A DNA stretch of 64,000 nt from DASQFI01 sp963780895 (GCA_963780895.1 CAWAEG010000011.1:62001-126000), one strand, 5' to 3'; shown: positions 44,127 through 53,441, counted from the stretch's first letter. Translations and numbers: made by a program. The notes: generated by a model from the letters alone, not told the origin.

Positions 44127-45903
44127 GTGCCGCCGCTCCCGAAACGCAGTCGCGCTCAGCGAACCGGTGGTCGCGCCGGCGGGTTGGATGCTCGTGCCCG
44201 CGCTCGCGATCTCCTTGCGCGGGAAGTCGGGTACATCCGGAAGCCTCATGGCGGCCGTCTGCGGGTCGCGCTCGCGTTCCCCAACACGTATTTCGTCGGG
44301 ATGTCCAATCTCGGCTTGCAGACCGTCTACCGGCTGTTCAACGCCGACGAGCGAGTGGTCTGCGAGCGTGTGTTCCTGCCGGCGAAGCAGGAAATCGCCG
44401 CGCTCTCGGCGCGGCGCGAGCCGCTCGTCACCATCGAGTCCCAGACACCTGTTCGCGATTTCGACGTCCTCGCTTTCTCCGTCTCCTTCGAATGGGACTA
44501 CACCAATGTGGTGACGATGATGCGGTTGGCGGGGGTGGAGCCGCTCGCCGCTGATCGTCACCCGCGCGATCCGCTGATCGTGATCGGCGGCGCGGTGACG
44601 TTCGTCAATCCCGAACCGCTCGCGCCGTTCGCGGATGTGATCGCGGCCGGCGAAGCCGAGCTCCTCGTGCCCTCGCTCGTTGAGGCGTTCGAAAGCGCCG
44701 GCTCGGCGGACCGTGCCTCTCTGCTCACACACCTCGCGGGTGCCCGCGGGATGTACATCCCGAGCCTGTACGACGTGACCTATGACGGCCCCGGGCGCGT
44801 CGCGGCCATCACGCCGCGGCCGGGCTCCGGCGCGCCGCCCGTTGTGCAGAAAGCGGCGGTTCGCGCCGCCGATCGGCTCGATCCGCCGAGCACCAGCATC
44901 TTCACGCCGGACACGGAGTTCGGATCCCGCCTGCTGATCGAAGTCGTGCGCGGCTGCGCCAACCTCTGCCGGTTCTGCTGGGCCGGTTACAACTACCTGC
45001 CCGTCCGCCCGTTTTCGACCGAGCGCATCCTCGCCATCGCCGCGGCCGCCAGGCCGCACGCGACGCGCGTCGGACTCGTCTCGATTGCGCTCTGCGATCA
45101 CCCGGACATCGAGCTGATTCTCGAGCGTCTCGTCGCGATGGGCTACGGCATCAGTCCGGCGTCCTTGCGACTCGACGATCTGACCGAGCCCATCGTCCGG
45201 CTCCTGCGTCAGAGCGGCGAGCGCATCGATCACGATCGCGCCCGAAACCGGCTCCGACCGCCTGCGCCGCGTGATCAACAAGACCGTCACGAACGAGGAC
45301 ATCCTCGATCGGGCCGACCTCATCTTCCGCTGCGGGATCGAAAACCTGAAGCTCTACTACATGCTCGGCCTCCCCACGGAAACCGACGACGACCTGGTGG
45401 CGATTCGGGATTTGACGATGGCGATTCGGGAACGCATGCTCGAGCATGGCCGCGCGCGCGGCGGCGTCGGGCGGATCGTCGCGTCCGTGAATCCCCTCGT
45501 GCCCAAACCCGGCACGACCTACCAGTGGCTGCCGATGACCGACGCGCGCGTCATCGAGAACAAAAGTGATCGCCTTCGAGCACTCGTCGCCGACGTGGAC
45601 AATGTCTACTTCAACATCAAGTCCGAACGGCACTCGTACTACCAGGGACTGCTCTCGCTCGGCGACCGGCGCGTGGCGGACGTCATCCTTCGGGCCGAGC
45701 GGAACGGCGCCAACTGGCGCGCCGCCGTGGCGGAATCAGGTCTGGACGCCGACGCCTATCTCTACCGTGACCGCACCCAGGATGCCTTTCTGCCCTGGCA
45801 GATCATCGACGGCACGATGAAGTCCGCGTTCTTCCGGGCGGAATTCGAGAAGAGTCTCCGTGCCGAATGGACGAAACAGCCCGCGCAGACGGTCGGCGTT
45901 TGA
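44127..45903 (+). CDS. TIGR03960-type B12-binding radical SAM protein (frameshifted)
   Basis: The N-terminal domain has GYIRKPHGGRLRVALAF, FVGMSNLGLQTVYRLF and a long cobalamin-binding-like half. The radical SAM core has RGCANLCRFCWAGY, with three cysteines in CX3CX2C spacing. Frame 1 runs to about 45228. One frame later it resumes as SITIAPETGSDRLRRVINK, followed by YYMLGLPTETDDDL and NPLVPKPGTTYQWLPM. The change equals one surplus A before TCGATCACG. In the family the full protein is often followed by a DUF2344 protein, not seen here. The start is uncertain: GTG 44127 or TTG 44184. Confidence 0.82.
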
Positions 45904-45910
45904 CGCCTGA

Positions 45911-46210
45911 TCAGACGGTGGCCGCCAGCTGCGCCTCGTGCGCCTTGTAAGCCTCCAGAATCAGGTCCCTCAGCTTGTTCTGCGACGTGCTCTCGGCGAT
46001 CGGCCGGAGCAGCGCGAAGCTGCGGCGTTCGCCGTTGACCGAATACTGCCGGGCCGGGAACGTCACGTTGCGGCCTCCGCTCTTGCGCTCCCATACCGCG
46101 AACCCGATCAGCTTCAGCCCGTCGAGCGGGCCGCCCGAGAAGTGCAGTTCGGCGTCCGCCAGCTTGCCAGGGGGACTGCCTTTGTCATTCGTTCCAAATT
46201 TCACCGTCAT
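45911..46210 (-). CDS. Small SpoVG-like protein
   Basis: This 99-residue protein has a beta-rich middle (LKLIGFAVWERKSGGRNVTF, then PARQYSVNGERRSFALLRPI) and a C-terminal helix NKLRDLILEAYKAHE. The order strand, GG-turn, F-x-x-P-R, then a helix ending in EAY is like SpoVG, a small nucleic-acid-binding regulator found well beyond spore formers. Similarity is judged by eye and is modest. ATG at 46210 has AAGG 3 bases upstream. It ends 8 bases from the converging radical SAM stop. Confidence 0.6.
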   Translation of the reverse strand: MTVKFGTNDKGSPPGKLADAELHFSGGPLDGLKLIGFAVWERKSGGRNVTFPARQYSVNGERRSFALLRPIAESTSQNKLRDLILEAYKAHEAQLAATV

Positions 46211-46405
46211 CGCCTTTTGTTCCTCCGCCGGGTGAGCCGGCGTCCCGTGAGAGAGCAAACGCGGGGCCAGGTTGCGCGAGAGGTGACGGCACGCCGTAAG
46301 CGCCGGTAGGATGGAGTGTTGTTGCCGGTCGTCCGAGCCACGGTGAGCCAGGTGATCGCGGTTTGACGACTCGCGTTAACGGTCGGCGACCGGAGCGCCC
46401 CTACA

Positions 46406-47572
46406 GTGACTACTTCAGTTTCCGCAGGCTTTCGATGGATTGACGACGGGGTTGGGCGGTTTCTTCAGGCGGAGTCGCTCGAATCGTACGCGCCGCACGT
46501 GTTCACGACTCGTCAACTCCAGTTTCGCGGGGCGTCGATTGACGAGGACTATCGGTGGCTGGGAGAGCGCCTGCACGTTCCGCCCGACGACATCGTCCGT
46601 GTGAAACAGGTGCATGGGCGGGCGGTGTTCGCGCTCAGTCCGGAGACCGAGTTCGAGGAGCCGCCCGACGCGGACGCGATTGTCTCGACCGATCCGGCCC
46701 GCGCGATCGCGGTGCGGGTCGCCGACTGCGTGCCGATCCTCATCGCCGATCGGGGCCGCCGCGTCGTTGCCGCCGTGCACGCCGGCTGGCGTGGCACCTG
46801 CTCGGGCATCGCAACGGCCGCCATCGAGCTGATCGGCGAGCTCGGTGTGCCGCCGTCGGATCTCGTCGCGGCGATCGGCCCGAGCATCGGTCCCTGTCAT
46901 TACCAGGTGGGCGATCGCGAGCGGACGATGTTTCTCGGGATGACGCCGGACGCGGCCGCCTGGTTCGCGGAAGACGGCCTCGGCCATTGGAAGCTGGATC
47001 TCTGGCAGGCCAATGCAGATCAGCTCGAAAACGCCGGCGTGCCCTCCTCGGCGGTGAGTGTCGCGAGGATGTGCACGGCTGAGAATCTTTCCGACTGGTT
47101 TTCGTATCGCGCGGAGGGTTCAGGCACCGGCCGGCTGGTCGCGGCAATACGCCTGGGTACGGTCGATCAGAACTTGAACAAATCGTCGAAGGCCTTTCGC
47201 GCGCTCGTGGGAGCCGTGGAGCCTGTTTCCCGCTCGACCTGCAGACGCGGTGCGTACAATGCGCACGCGTTCGACGTGTCCTTTGGGGCAATGCGGGCGG
47301 AGATGTGCTGGCGGCATTCGAATCGCGCGCCCGGGTCGAATGAATCGCAATGGATGCAGGCGTGGAGCTCCACGCCGCACTTGCCGCATTTGCTGGCCGA
47401 ACCCACGTCCGTGCTTTCGACCGCACCGCAGCGGGCGCAGCGGAAGACCTGGCGGAAGCCGGGCATGTTCGGCACCTTCGGATCGCGCGGCAGCCGCGGG
47501 TCTCTCGGCTCGGGTGGCTGGCGCGGGCCCGGCGCGGGCCGCTGCCCGCGGGAGCGGTCGTCGTCCTGGTAG
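46406..47572 (+). CDS. pgeF: YfiH/PgeF-type Cu-oxidase-fold protein (open frame extended)
   Basis: The family domain spans residues 1 to about 252. It has HVFTTRQLQFRG, VKQVHGRAVF, DADAIVSTDP and RVADCVPILIAD with the metal-site cysteine. AAVHAGWRGTCSGI and IGPSIGPCHYQVG follow. Members cleave mis-incorporated peptidoglycan precursors or purine nucleosides. The domain ends near 47160, but the frame stays open for 400 more bases antisense to a real zinc-ribbon gene, and that part has no sensible composition. One surplus base before 47175 would restore a TGA at 47175-47177, making a normal 256-residue protein. GTG at 46406 is the start. Position downstream of ftsZ is common for this gene. Confidence 0.85.
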   Translation: MTTSVSAGFRWIDDGVGRFLQAESLESYAPHVFTTRQLQFRGASIDEDYRWLGERLHVPPDDIVRVKQVHGRAVFALSPETEFEEPPDADAIVSTDPARAIAVRVADCVPILIADRGRRVVAAVHAGWRGTCSGIATAAIELIGELGVPPSDLVAAIGPSIGPCHYQVGDRERTMFLGMTPDAAAWFAEDGLGHWKLDLWQANADQLENAGVPSSAVSVARMCTAENLSDWFSYRAEGSGTGRLVAAIRLGTVDQNLNKSSKAFRALVGAVEPVSRSTCRRGAYNAHAFDVSFGAMRAEMCWRHSNRAPGSNESQWMQAWSSTPHLPHLLAEPTSVLSTAPQRAQRKTWRKPGMFGTFGSRGSRGSLGSGGWRGPGAGRCPRERSSSW

Positions 47573-47601
47573 CCGCGCTGCCGGTACTTGCGATCCGACA
47601 T
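47167..47601 (-). CDS. Small zinc-ribbon protein
   Basis: This 144-residue protein has a basic, Arg/Pro-rich N-terminal half (residues 1-48). A cysteine-rich region follows: FRCARCGAVE, KCGKCGVELHACIHC and FECRQH, giving two or three CxxC-type metal sites. It ends with a helical tail KAFDDLFKF. I do not recognise a named family; nucleic-acid or protein binding is the usual role of such ribbons. ATG at 47601. It lies wholly within the antisense extension of the YfiH frame, and its codon pattern and coherent cysteine spacing mark it as the real gene there. Confidence 0.7.
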   Translation of the reverse strand: MSDRKYRQRGYQDDDRSRGQRPAPGPRQPPEPRDPRLPRDPKVPNMPGFRQVFRCARCGAVESTDVGSASKCGKCGVELHACIHCDSFDPGARFECRQHISARIAPKDTSNACALYAPRLQVERETGSTAPTSARKAFDDLFKF

Positions 47602-47749
47602 GGGATGGGTCTGCAAGCAGGAATCTACAATCACGGTCGGCGGTGCGCAATCGCTATTCGAAGGGGGGCTTGGCAGCGCTTCAGTCTCATTCTTCAGTGC
47701 TCGCGGGGCCCCACCCCCGCTCGCGCGCGCTGCGGCGCTCGCAGACTCG

Positions 47750-48178
47750 CTATCCTCGCGCGGGCCGCAGGCGCTTCGCCGCCTCGTCCATCGCGAGGTT
47801 GGCCAGGCGATCGGCATCGGCGTTCTGCTCCCGGGGCACGTGTTCATACGTGACCCGGCCGATCCGATTCGCCAGGAGTCGCGCCTTGCCGTGAAGGGGC
47901 TTCAATCCTTCGTTCTTGACCTTGTAGACGCCGCGCATCTGCTGAACGAGGAGCAGGGAATCGGACCGGACGAGGACCCGCGATGCCGACTGGTCCGCGC
48001 ACCAGTCGAGCGCGGCGAGGAGTCCGCTGTATTCGGCGACGTTGTTGGTGGCATGAGGAATGGCGCCCATCAGCTCGCCGACCGGCTCGCCGGCCGGGGT
48101 TCGGATGACGACGCCCCATCCGGCCGGACCGGGGTTTCCGCGCGCGCCGCCATCGATGTTCACGACGAATTCCGACAT
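47750..48178 (-). CDS. Ribonuclease H-like protein
   Basis: This 142-residue protein has EFVVNIDGGARGNPGPAGWG with the first catalytic Asp, NNVAEYSGLLAAL with the Glu, VRSDSLLLVQQM with the second Asp and REQNADADRLANLAMDEA with the last Asp. All four residues of the DEDD set are therefore present. It belongs to the short RNase HI branch without the basic protrusion, close to the RNase HI family of actinobacteria and phages. It should degrade RNA in RNA-DNA hybrids. The start is ATG at 48178, and it shares its strand with the zinc-ribbon gene upstream. Confidence 0.88.
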   Translation of the reverse strand: MSEFVVNIDGGARGNPGPAGWGVVIRTPAGEPVGELMGAIPHATNNVAEYSGLLAALDWCADQSASRVLVRSDSLLLVQQMRGVYKVKNEGLKPLHGKARLLANRIGRVTYEHVPREQNADADRLANLAMDEAAKRLRPARG

Positions 48179-48241
48179 CGTCTTCCGCGTTACCTTCCGC
48201 GTTACCGTCGCGTGAGGGCTGGGGCCTTCACGCGATTCCGC

Positions 48242-48970
48242 TCAGGTCCCGGTCGCCTGCGCTTGATCCGCCCTGTAAAAAAGGATGCGCTGGCAGCTCT
48301 CGCACTGCACGATCTCCTCATTCCGCCGGATGAGCTGCGCCACATGCGGACGCAGCCGGACGTGGCAGGCCGCGCAGATCTCGCCGACCATCTGCACCAC
48401 GGCCAGGCCGCGGCGGCTTTTCAGGAGCTGATCGTATTTGGCGAAGATGGCCGGCGTGGTCTCGCCCACCTTGCGCGTCCGCTCATCGAGCAGCCGCTTG
48501 ACTTCGACCTCGAGCGCCCGCCCTTCGGTTGCGAGCGCGGCGCGTTCGGCGTCGCCGTCGCGTTGTTTTTGCGCCAGCGCGGCCTCTGCCGCCTTGAGCT
48601 CGACGCCCAGGTTGTCGGCTTCCTCCATCAGGATGAGAATGCGATCCTCGATCGCGTCCTTCTCGGCCTTGGCCGTCGCGATCTCGTGCAGCAGCGCCGT
48701 GTATTCCTGGTTCGTCTTGACCGCGGCTTTGTGATCGTCGAATCGTGCCAGCCGGACATCGACAGCGGCCACGTCCTTGTCGAGCACCCGGCGTGCCTGT
48801 TGATTCTCGTGAAGCCGGCTTTTGACGGCTTCGACCGCGGCGTGGGCGTCGTCGAGCCGCTGGGCGATTGCGAGTTCGGCCGCCGGCAATTCGACCAGAC
48901 GCCGGCGCGCCGTATCGGCGGCCGAGTCGAGCGCCTGGAGCGCGATCAGCGCTTCGAGAGCAGGCAGCAT
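48242..48970 (-). CDS. C4-type zinc-ribbon coiled-coil protein (DUF164-like)
   Basis: This 242-residue protein has a long coiled coil (about residues 10-175), rich in Ala, Glu, Lys and Leu. A C-terminal zinc ribbon follows, with CAACHVRLRP and VQCESCQRILFY as two CxxC knuckles. This plan matches the DUF164/zf-RING_7 family, often next to RNase H in bacteria, as here. It may be a nucleic-acid or nucleotide-exchange adaptor; its function is not established. ATG at 48970 gives the family-typical N-terminus LEALIALQALD; the frame is open further upstream. Confidence 0.85.
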   Translation of the reverse strand: MLPALEALIALQALDSAADTARRRLVELPAAELAIAQRLDDAHAAVEAVKSRLHENQQARRVLDKDVAAVDVRLARFDDHKAAVKTNQEYTALLHEIATAKAEKDAIEDRILILMEEADNLGVELKAAEAALAQKQRDGDAERAALATEGRALEVEVKRLLDERTRKVGETTPAIFAKYDQLLKSRRGLAVVQMVGEICAACHVRLRPHVAQLIRRNEEIVQCESCQRILFYRADQAQATGT

Positions 48971-48971
48971 A

Positions 48972-49013
48972 GGGCAGAGGGCAAAGGGTGCGGGGCAAAG
49001 GGAAAAGGCACGG
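48972..49013. repeat. Heptameric array (GGGCAAA type)
   Basis: Units GGGCAGA, GGGCAAA, GGGTGCG, GGGCAAA, GGGAAAA and a degenerate GGCACGG follow each other without a break, immediately after the ATG of the zinc-ribbon gene on the other strand. A possible -10 box (TAGAAT, 49040-49045) for the amidohydrolase lies further on. Confidence 0.65.
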
Positions 49014-49074
49014 GCGAACTGAATCTTATTACTGTCATGTAGAATCCGCCCAATCACACCACGAGGGCCAACAC

Positions 49075-50798
49075 ATGAGCACGTACACGCGCGGGGAGTT
49101 CCTCGGCTTTGCGGCGCTGCTCGCCGGCGCCGCACGTCTGAAACCCCTGAACGTCGCGACGACACCCGCGCCGTCGCCGGACCAGGCCAGAAGCCCCGGC
49201 ATCGAAGCCGACCTGGTGGTCGTCAACGCCGTGGTGCACACCGTGGACGGCGCGCAGCCACGGGCCGAGGCGCTGGCGGTGAAGGACGGGCGGTTCCTGG
49301 CGGTCGGCTCGTCCGCCGACATCCGCAACCTGGCGTCCACCGCGCACGCGGGTCATCGACGCGCAGCGGATGACGGTCGTGCCGGGGTTCATCGACACGC
49401 ACTGCCATCCGAGCGGCGTCAACGAGCTGTTCGAGGTGAACGCCAACGTCCGCACGGTCGCGGAGCTGCAGGCCAATCTCCGGAAGAAGGCGTCGTCAAC
49501 GCCGGCGGGATTCTGGGTGAGCGGCCACATGTTCGACGACACGAAGCTCGATCGGCCGCTCACGCGGCAGGACCTCGACGCCGTGTCGACCAGCCACCCC
49601 ATCGTCGTGAACCATCGAGGCGGTCACACGAGCTGGTACAACACGACGGCGCTCCAGCTGGCCGACATCACGCCGAGCACGCCGGACCCGGCCCACGGCC
49701 GGTTCTTCCGGGATGCGAGCGGCGCGCTGACCGGGCGCGTCGCCGAGCAGGCGCGCGGCGTCTTCGGCCGCGTCGGCCGGCGCGACGCCGTTCACGCCGG
49801 AGCAGCAGCGCGATCGCGGCCGTCAGGGCATGCGGCACATCTCCGAGCTCCTGACCGCCGCCGGGCTGACGACCGTTCACGACGCCGGCGCCGGGCGCGG
49901 ACCGGATCCGCGACCTATGAAGACGTCTATCGCAGCGGCGATCTGCGGCACCGCGCGTACCTGATGGTGCGCGGCGCCTACGAACAGCTGCGCAACGCCG
50001 GGGTCTACACCGGGCTTCGGCGACGAGTGGGTCCGCATCGGCGGCGTGAAATACGGCGCCGACGGCTCGGCCTCCGAGCGGACGATGCGGATGAGCACAC
50101 CGTACGTGGGCACGAACGACTTACGGCATCCTCACGATGACGCAGGAGGAGATCCACCAGCGCGTCGAGGACGCGCACCGGAACAACTGGCAGGTCGGCA
50201 TCCACGCCAACGGCGACGTGACGATCGACATGGTGCTCCAGGCCTACGAGCGCGTGCTCAAGCAGTGGCCGCATCCCGATCGGCGCCATCGCATCGAGCA
50301 CTGCTCGCTCGTCAATCCGTCGCTGTTGCAGCGCATCAAGGCGACCGGCACGATGCCGACGCCGTTCTGGACCTACGTCTACTACCACGGCGAGAAGTGG
50401 TCGGAGTACGGCGACGACAAGATGCGCTGGATGTTCGCGCACCGGTCGTTCCTCGACACCGGCATCGTCGTGCCCGGCGCGTCGGACTACGGTCCCGGCC
50501 CGTTCGAGCCGCTCATGGCGATCCAGAGCATGGTCACGCGCAAGGACTATCGCGGCCGCGAGTGGGGCACGAACCAGAAGGTCACCGTGGCCGAGGCGCT
50601 GAAGATCGCGACGCATCAACGGCGCGTACGCGTCGTACGAGGAGAACGACAAAGGGATCGATCACGGCCGGCAAGCTGGCCGACTTCGTGATGCTCGAGA
50701 AGGATCCGCACGAGGTTCCGCCGGACGAGATCATGAAAATCACGATCGCCCGCACCGTTGTCGGCGGCAAGACGATGTTTCCGAAAAACGACGGCTGA
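49075..50798 (+). pseudogene. Amidohydrolase (YtcJ-like, metal-dependent), eight +1 frameshifts
   Basis: An exported amidohydrolase of about 570 residues whose frame changes eight times. The start ATG (49075) opens a hydrophobic segment with AALLAGAARL. Fragments in order are VVVNAVVHTVDG, then MTVVPGFIDTHCHPSG with metal-binding histidines. FWVSGHMFDDTKL, FTPEQQRDRG, YEDVYRSGDL, GDEWVRIGGVKYG, TQEEIHQRV and HRIEHCSL follow, and it ends KGSITAGKLADFVMLEKDP. Frame changes are near 49348, 49788, 49894, 49913, 50010, 50120, 50612 and 50656. Each equals one surplus base, and the pieces between are intact. It is therefore either a normal gene with assembly insertions or a very unusual decay. Confidence 0.8.
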
Positions 50799-50810
50799 GA
50801 AAAGACCCTG

Positions 50811-53441
50811 ATGGCACTCGCGCCGGGCACTCGGCTCGGGCCCTACGAGATCGTCGCAGCCGTCGGGGCAGGCGGCATGGGAGAGGTGTATCGAGGTCGG
50901 GATACCCGTCTCGATCGGACGGTGGCGATCAAGGTGCTGCCCGACTCCGTCGCCGGCAGCCCCGATCGACTGGCCCGCTTCGAACGCGAAGCCAAGACAC
51001 TCGCGGCCTTCAACCACACGAACATTGCGCAGATCTACGGCCTCGAGCAGGGTGCCCTGGCGATGGAATTCGTCGAGGGCGAAGATCTCTCACAGCTCAT
51101 CAGTCGCGGTCCTGTGCCGGTCGACGAGGCGCTGGCCATCGCGGCGCAGATCGCCGATGCGCTCGAAGCGGCACATGAGGCCGGGATCATCCATCGCGAT
51201 CTCAAGCCGTCCAATGTGAGAGTCCGGGAGGACGGCACCATCAAGGTCCTCGATTTCGGGCTCGCCAAGGCGCTGGAACCGTCGACAGCGGTGAGCGCGA
51301 TTTCCGCCCCCACTTCGACCAGTCCAGCGATCACCGAGCTCGGGGTCATTCTCGGGACCGCCGGATACATGTCGCCTGAGCAGGCGCGCGGCAAGGCCGT
51401 GGACAAACGCGTCGACATCTGGGCGTTCGGTGTCGTGCTCTACGAGATAACCACGGGCCGCAGGCCCTTCGACGGCGACACCGTGACCGAAGCGATCGCC
51501 GCGCTCCTCAAATCGGAGCCGGATTGGACAGCCGTACCGCCGCGGTTGCACCGCCTCCTCAAGAGCTGCCTGGAAAAAGATCCGAAGCGCCGATTGCGCG
51601 ACATCGGTGACTGGCGCCGGCTCCTCGACGACGCGACGCCACCGAGCCACAGAACCTTCGGACGCTGGGCGTGGCTCACGTGGGGCGCAGGCGTCGTCGG
51701 GTTGGCGGCCGCTGGGGTCCTGGCGGCGGTGCATTTCAATGAGCGGCCCGTCGTCGCCAGGCCGGTGCGCTTCTCTGTGCCGGCGCCGGTGCAGATGACC
51801 TTTGAGCTGGGGTTCGCTGTCGCGCCAGACGGCCGGCGCGTGGCGTTCATTGCTCGCGATGTGGCCGGTGTCTCGCGGCTGTGGATCCGCGACTTTGATT
51901 CGCTGGACGCCCGAGTGCTTGCCGGCACTGACGGCGCCAGGAGCCCGGCGTGGAAACCTGACGGGCAGTTCATCGCGTTCGTCGTGGATCGCTGGTTAAG
52001 AAAAGTCCCCGTTGCCGGCGGACCGGTCGTGACACTGCACGAAGCCGCGTCAGACAACGCGATTGGCTCCGCAACCTGGAGTCAGCACGGCGACATCCTG
52101 TTCGGCGGAATCCGGACCGGGGCGTTGCGACGAGTGCCTGAATCCGGAGGCGCCGTGTCCACGGTTTCAGTGGTGGATACCTCGCGGCAGGAAATCGCGC
52201 ATGGCCTTCCCATGTTTCTTCCCGACGGCCGGCATTTCGTCTACGTCCGAGTCTCACGAACGGGCGAGCATAACGGACTGTTCGTCGGGTCGCTCGACCG
52301 CAAGCCCGAGGAACAGGAGACCAACCGGCTCCTCGAAGCCGATTCACAGGCCGCCTATGTCCAGACCGGCGAAGGGACGGGCCGACTGCTCTTCCTCCGC
52401 CGGGGCACGCTGCTGTCGCAGGGGTTCGATCTCGATCGACGCAGCCTCTCAGGCGAAGCGCGGCCCGTCGCTGATGGGATTGGCAACTCCGGCGCCTTCG
52501 GGTTCTTCTCGGCGTCACCCGCGGCATTGGTCTACCGAACCGGGCCCGTCACTGGGGCCGGTCGTCCGATGCAGCTCACCTTGATAGATCGGCAAGGCCA
52601 ACGGCTGTCGGAAATCGGGAACTCGAACGCGTTCGAGTCCATCGAGCTCTCGCCTGATGGCTCGCGCGCCGCCGTCGAGTATTCCACCATTTCGAATCCA
52701 GACCTGTGGGTCATTGAGCTCGCACGAGGCGTCGCGACGCGTCTGACCTCACATCCTGGCGTCGATCGCAGCCACATCTGGTCTCCCGATGGGGGGCACA
52801 TCGCCTTTCAATCCAACCGGAGCGGTGTGTTCGATCTTTACGTCAAACCCTCCAGCGGGGTCGGCGAGGAAGAGCTGTTGCTCAAGTCGTCGTCGAACAA
52901 AACGCCGACGAGCTGGTCCAGCGACGGACAAATCCTGCTCTACACCGCAGCAGATCCGGCGACCAGGTCCGATATCTGGCTGGTGCCGCTTCGAGGCGAT
53001 CGCACACCGGTGGCCTTGCTACGAACCGAGTTTACTGAGTTCGGGGCGCGATTTTCGCCCGACATGCGGTGGATCGCGTACGTTTCGAACGTGTCGGGCG
53101 AGGCTGAGGTCTACGTGCGGTCCTTCGATCAGTCCGCACCCACGGCCGCTCCACGGAGCCTGACCCGCGTTTCACAAGCCGGTGCGCTTCTGGTGCGATG
53201 GCGACGCGATGGCAGGGAGCTGATCTATCACGATATGGCTGGAAACGTGATGGCGGTCGAGGCGTTGCCTGGCGACACGTTCCAGCTGGGCGTGCCTCGC
53301 AAGCTGTTCACGCTGCCAAGCCTGGGACCGTGGGACATGACGGGCAACGGGCAACGGTTCGCCGTGCCGGTACCGACGCAGGCATCCGTGCTCACGGCGA
53401 TGACGGTTGTCTTGAACTGGACGTCGGGCCTCGGCAAATGA
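50811..53441 (+). CDS. Ser/Thr protein kinase with extracytoplasmic TolB-type propeller
   Basis: This 876-residue protein has a kinase domain at about 10-275 with GAGGMGEVYRGRD as the glycine loop and AIKVLPD with the ATP-binding lysine. HRDLKPSNV, DFGLAKAL and GYMSPEQARG (APE-like) follow, so the kinase is catalytically complete. A membrane helix at about 290-308 (AWLTWGAGVVGLAAAGVLAAV) precedes a C-terminal half of about 560 residues. This half is built of WD40/TolB-type repeats such as WKPDGQFIAF, LSPDGSRAAV, WSPDGGHIAFQSNRSG and FSPDMRWIAYVSN. The plan is abundant in Acidobacteriota, where the propeller may sense an external ligand. ATG at 50811 follows the amidohydrolase stop by 12 bases. 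Confidence 0.93.
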   Translation: MALAPGTRLGPYEIVAAVGAGGMGEVYRGRDTRLDRTVAIKVLPDSVAGSPDRLARFEREAKTLAAFNHTNIAQIYGLEQGALAMEFVEGEDLSQLISRGPVPVDEALAIAAQIADALEAAHEAGIIHRDLKPSNVRVREDGTIKVLDFGLAKALEPSTAVSAISAPTSTSPAITELGVILGTAGYMSPEQARGKAVDKRVDIWAFGVVLYEITTGRRPFDGDTVTEAIAALLKSEPDWTAVPPRLHRLLKSCLEKDPKRRLRDIGDWRRLLDDATPPSHRTFGRWAWLTWGAGVVGLAAAGVLAAVHFNERPVVARPVRFSVPAPVQMTFELGFAVAPDGRRVAFIARDVAGVSRLWIRDFDSLDARVLAGTDGARSPAWKPDGQFIAFVVDRWLRKVPVAGGPVVTLHEAASDNAIGSATWSQHGDILFGGIRTGALRRVPESGGAVSTVSVVDTSRQEIAHGLPMFLPDGRHFVYVRVSRTGEHNGLFVGSLDRKPEEQETNRLLEADSQAAYVQTGEGTGRLLFLRRGTLLSQGFDLDRRSLSGEARPVADGIGNSGAFGFFSASPAALVYRTGPVTGAGRPMQLTLIDRQGQRLSEIGNSNAFESIELSPDGSRAAVEYSTISNPDLWVIELARGVATRLTSHPGVDRSHIWSPDGGHIAFQSNRSGVFDLYVKPSSGVGEEELLLKSSSNKTPTSWSSDGQILLYTAADPATRSDIWLVPLRGDRTPVALLRTEFTEFGARFSPDMRWIAYVSNVSGEAEVYVRSFDQSAPTAAPRSLTRVSQAGALLVRWRRDGRELIYHDMAGNVMAVEALPGDTFQLGVPRKLFTLPSLGPWDMTGNGQRFAVPVPTQASVLTAMTVVLNWTSGLGK

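Noticed and set aside
36696..50660. Programmed +1 frameshifting as the explanation for split genes
   Set aside because: Sites share no slippery codon or following stop, and eight events in one gene would be implausible for a decoding device. Assembly insertion fits better, so it is kept only as something to exclude.
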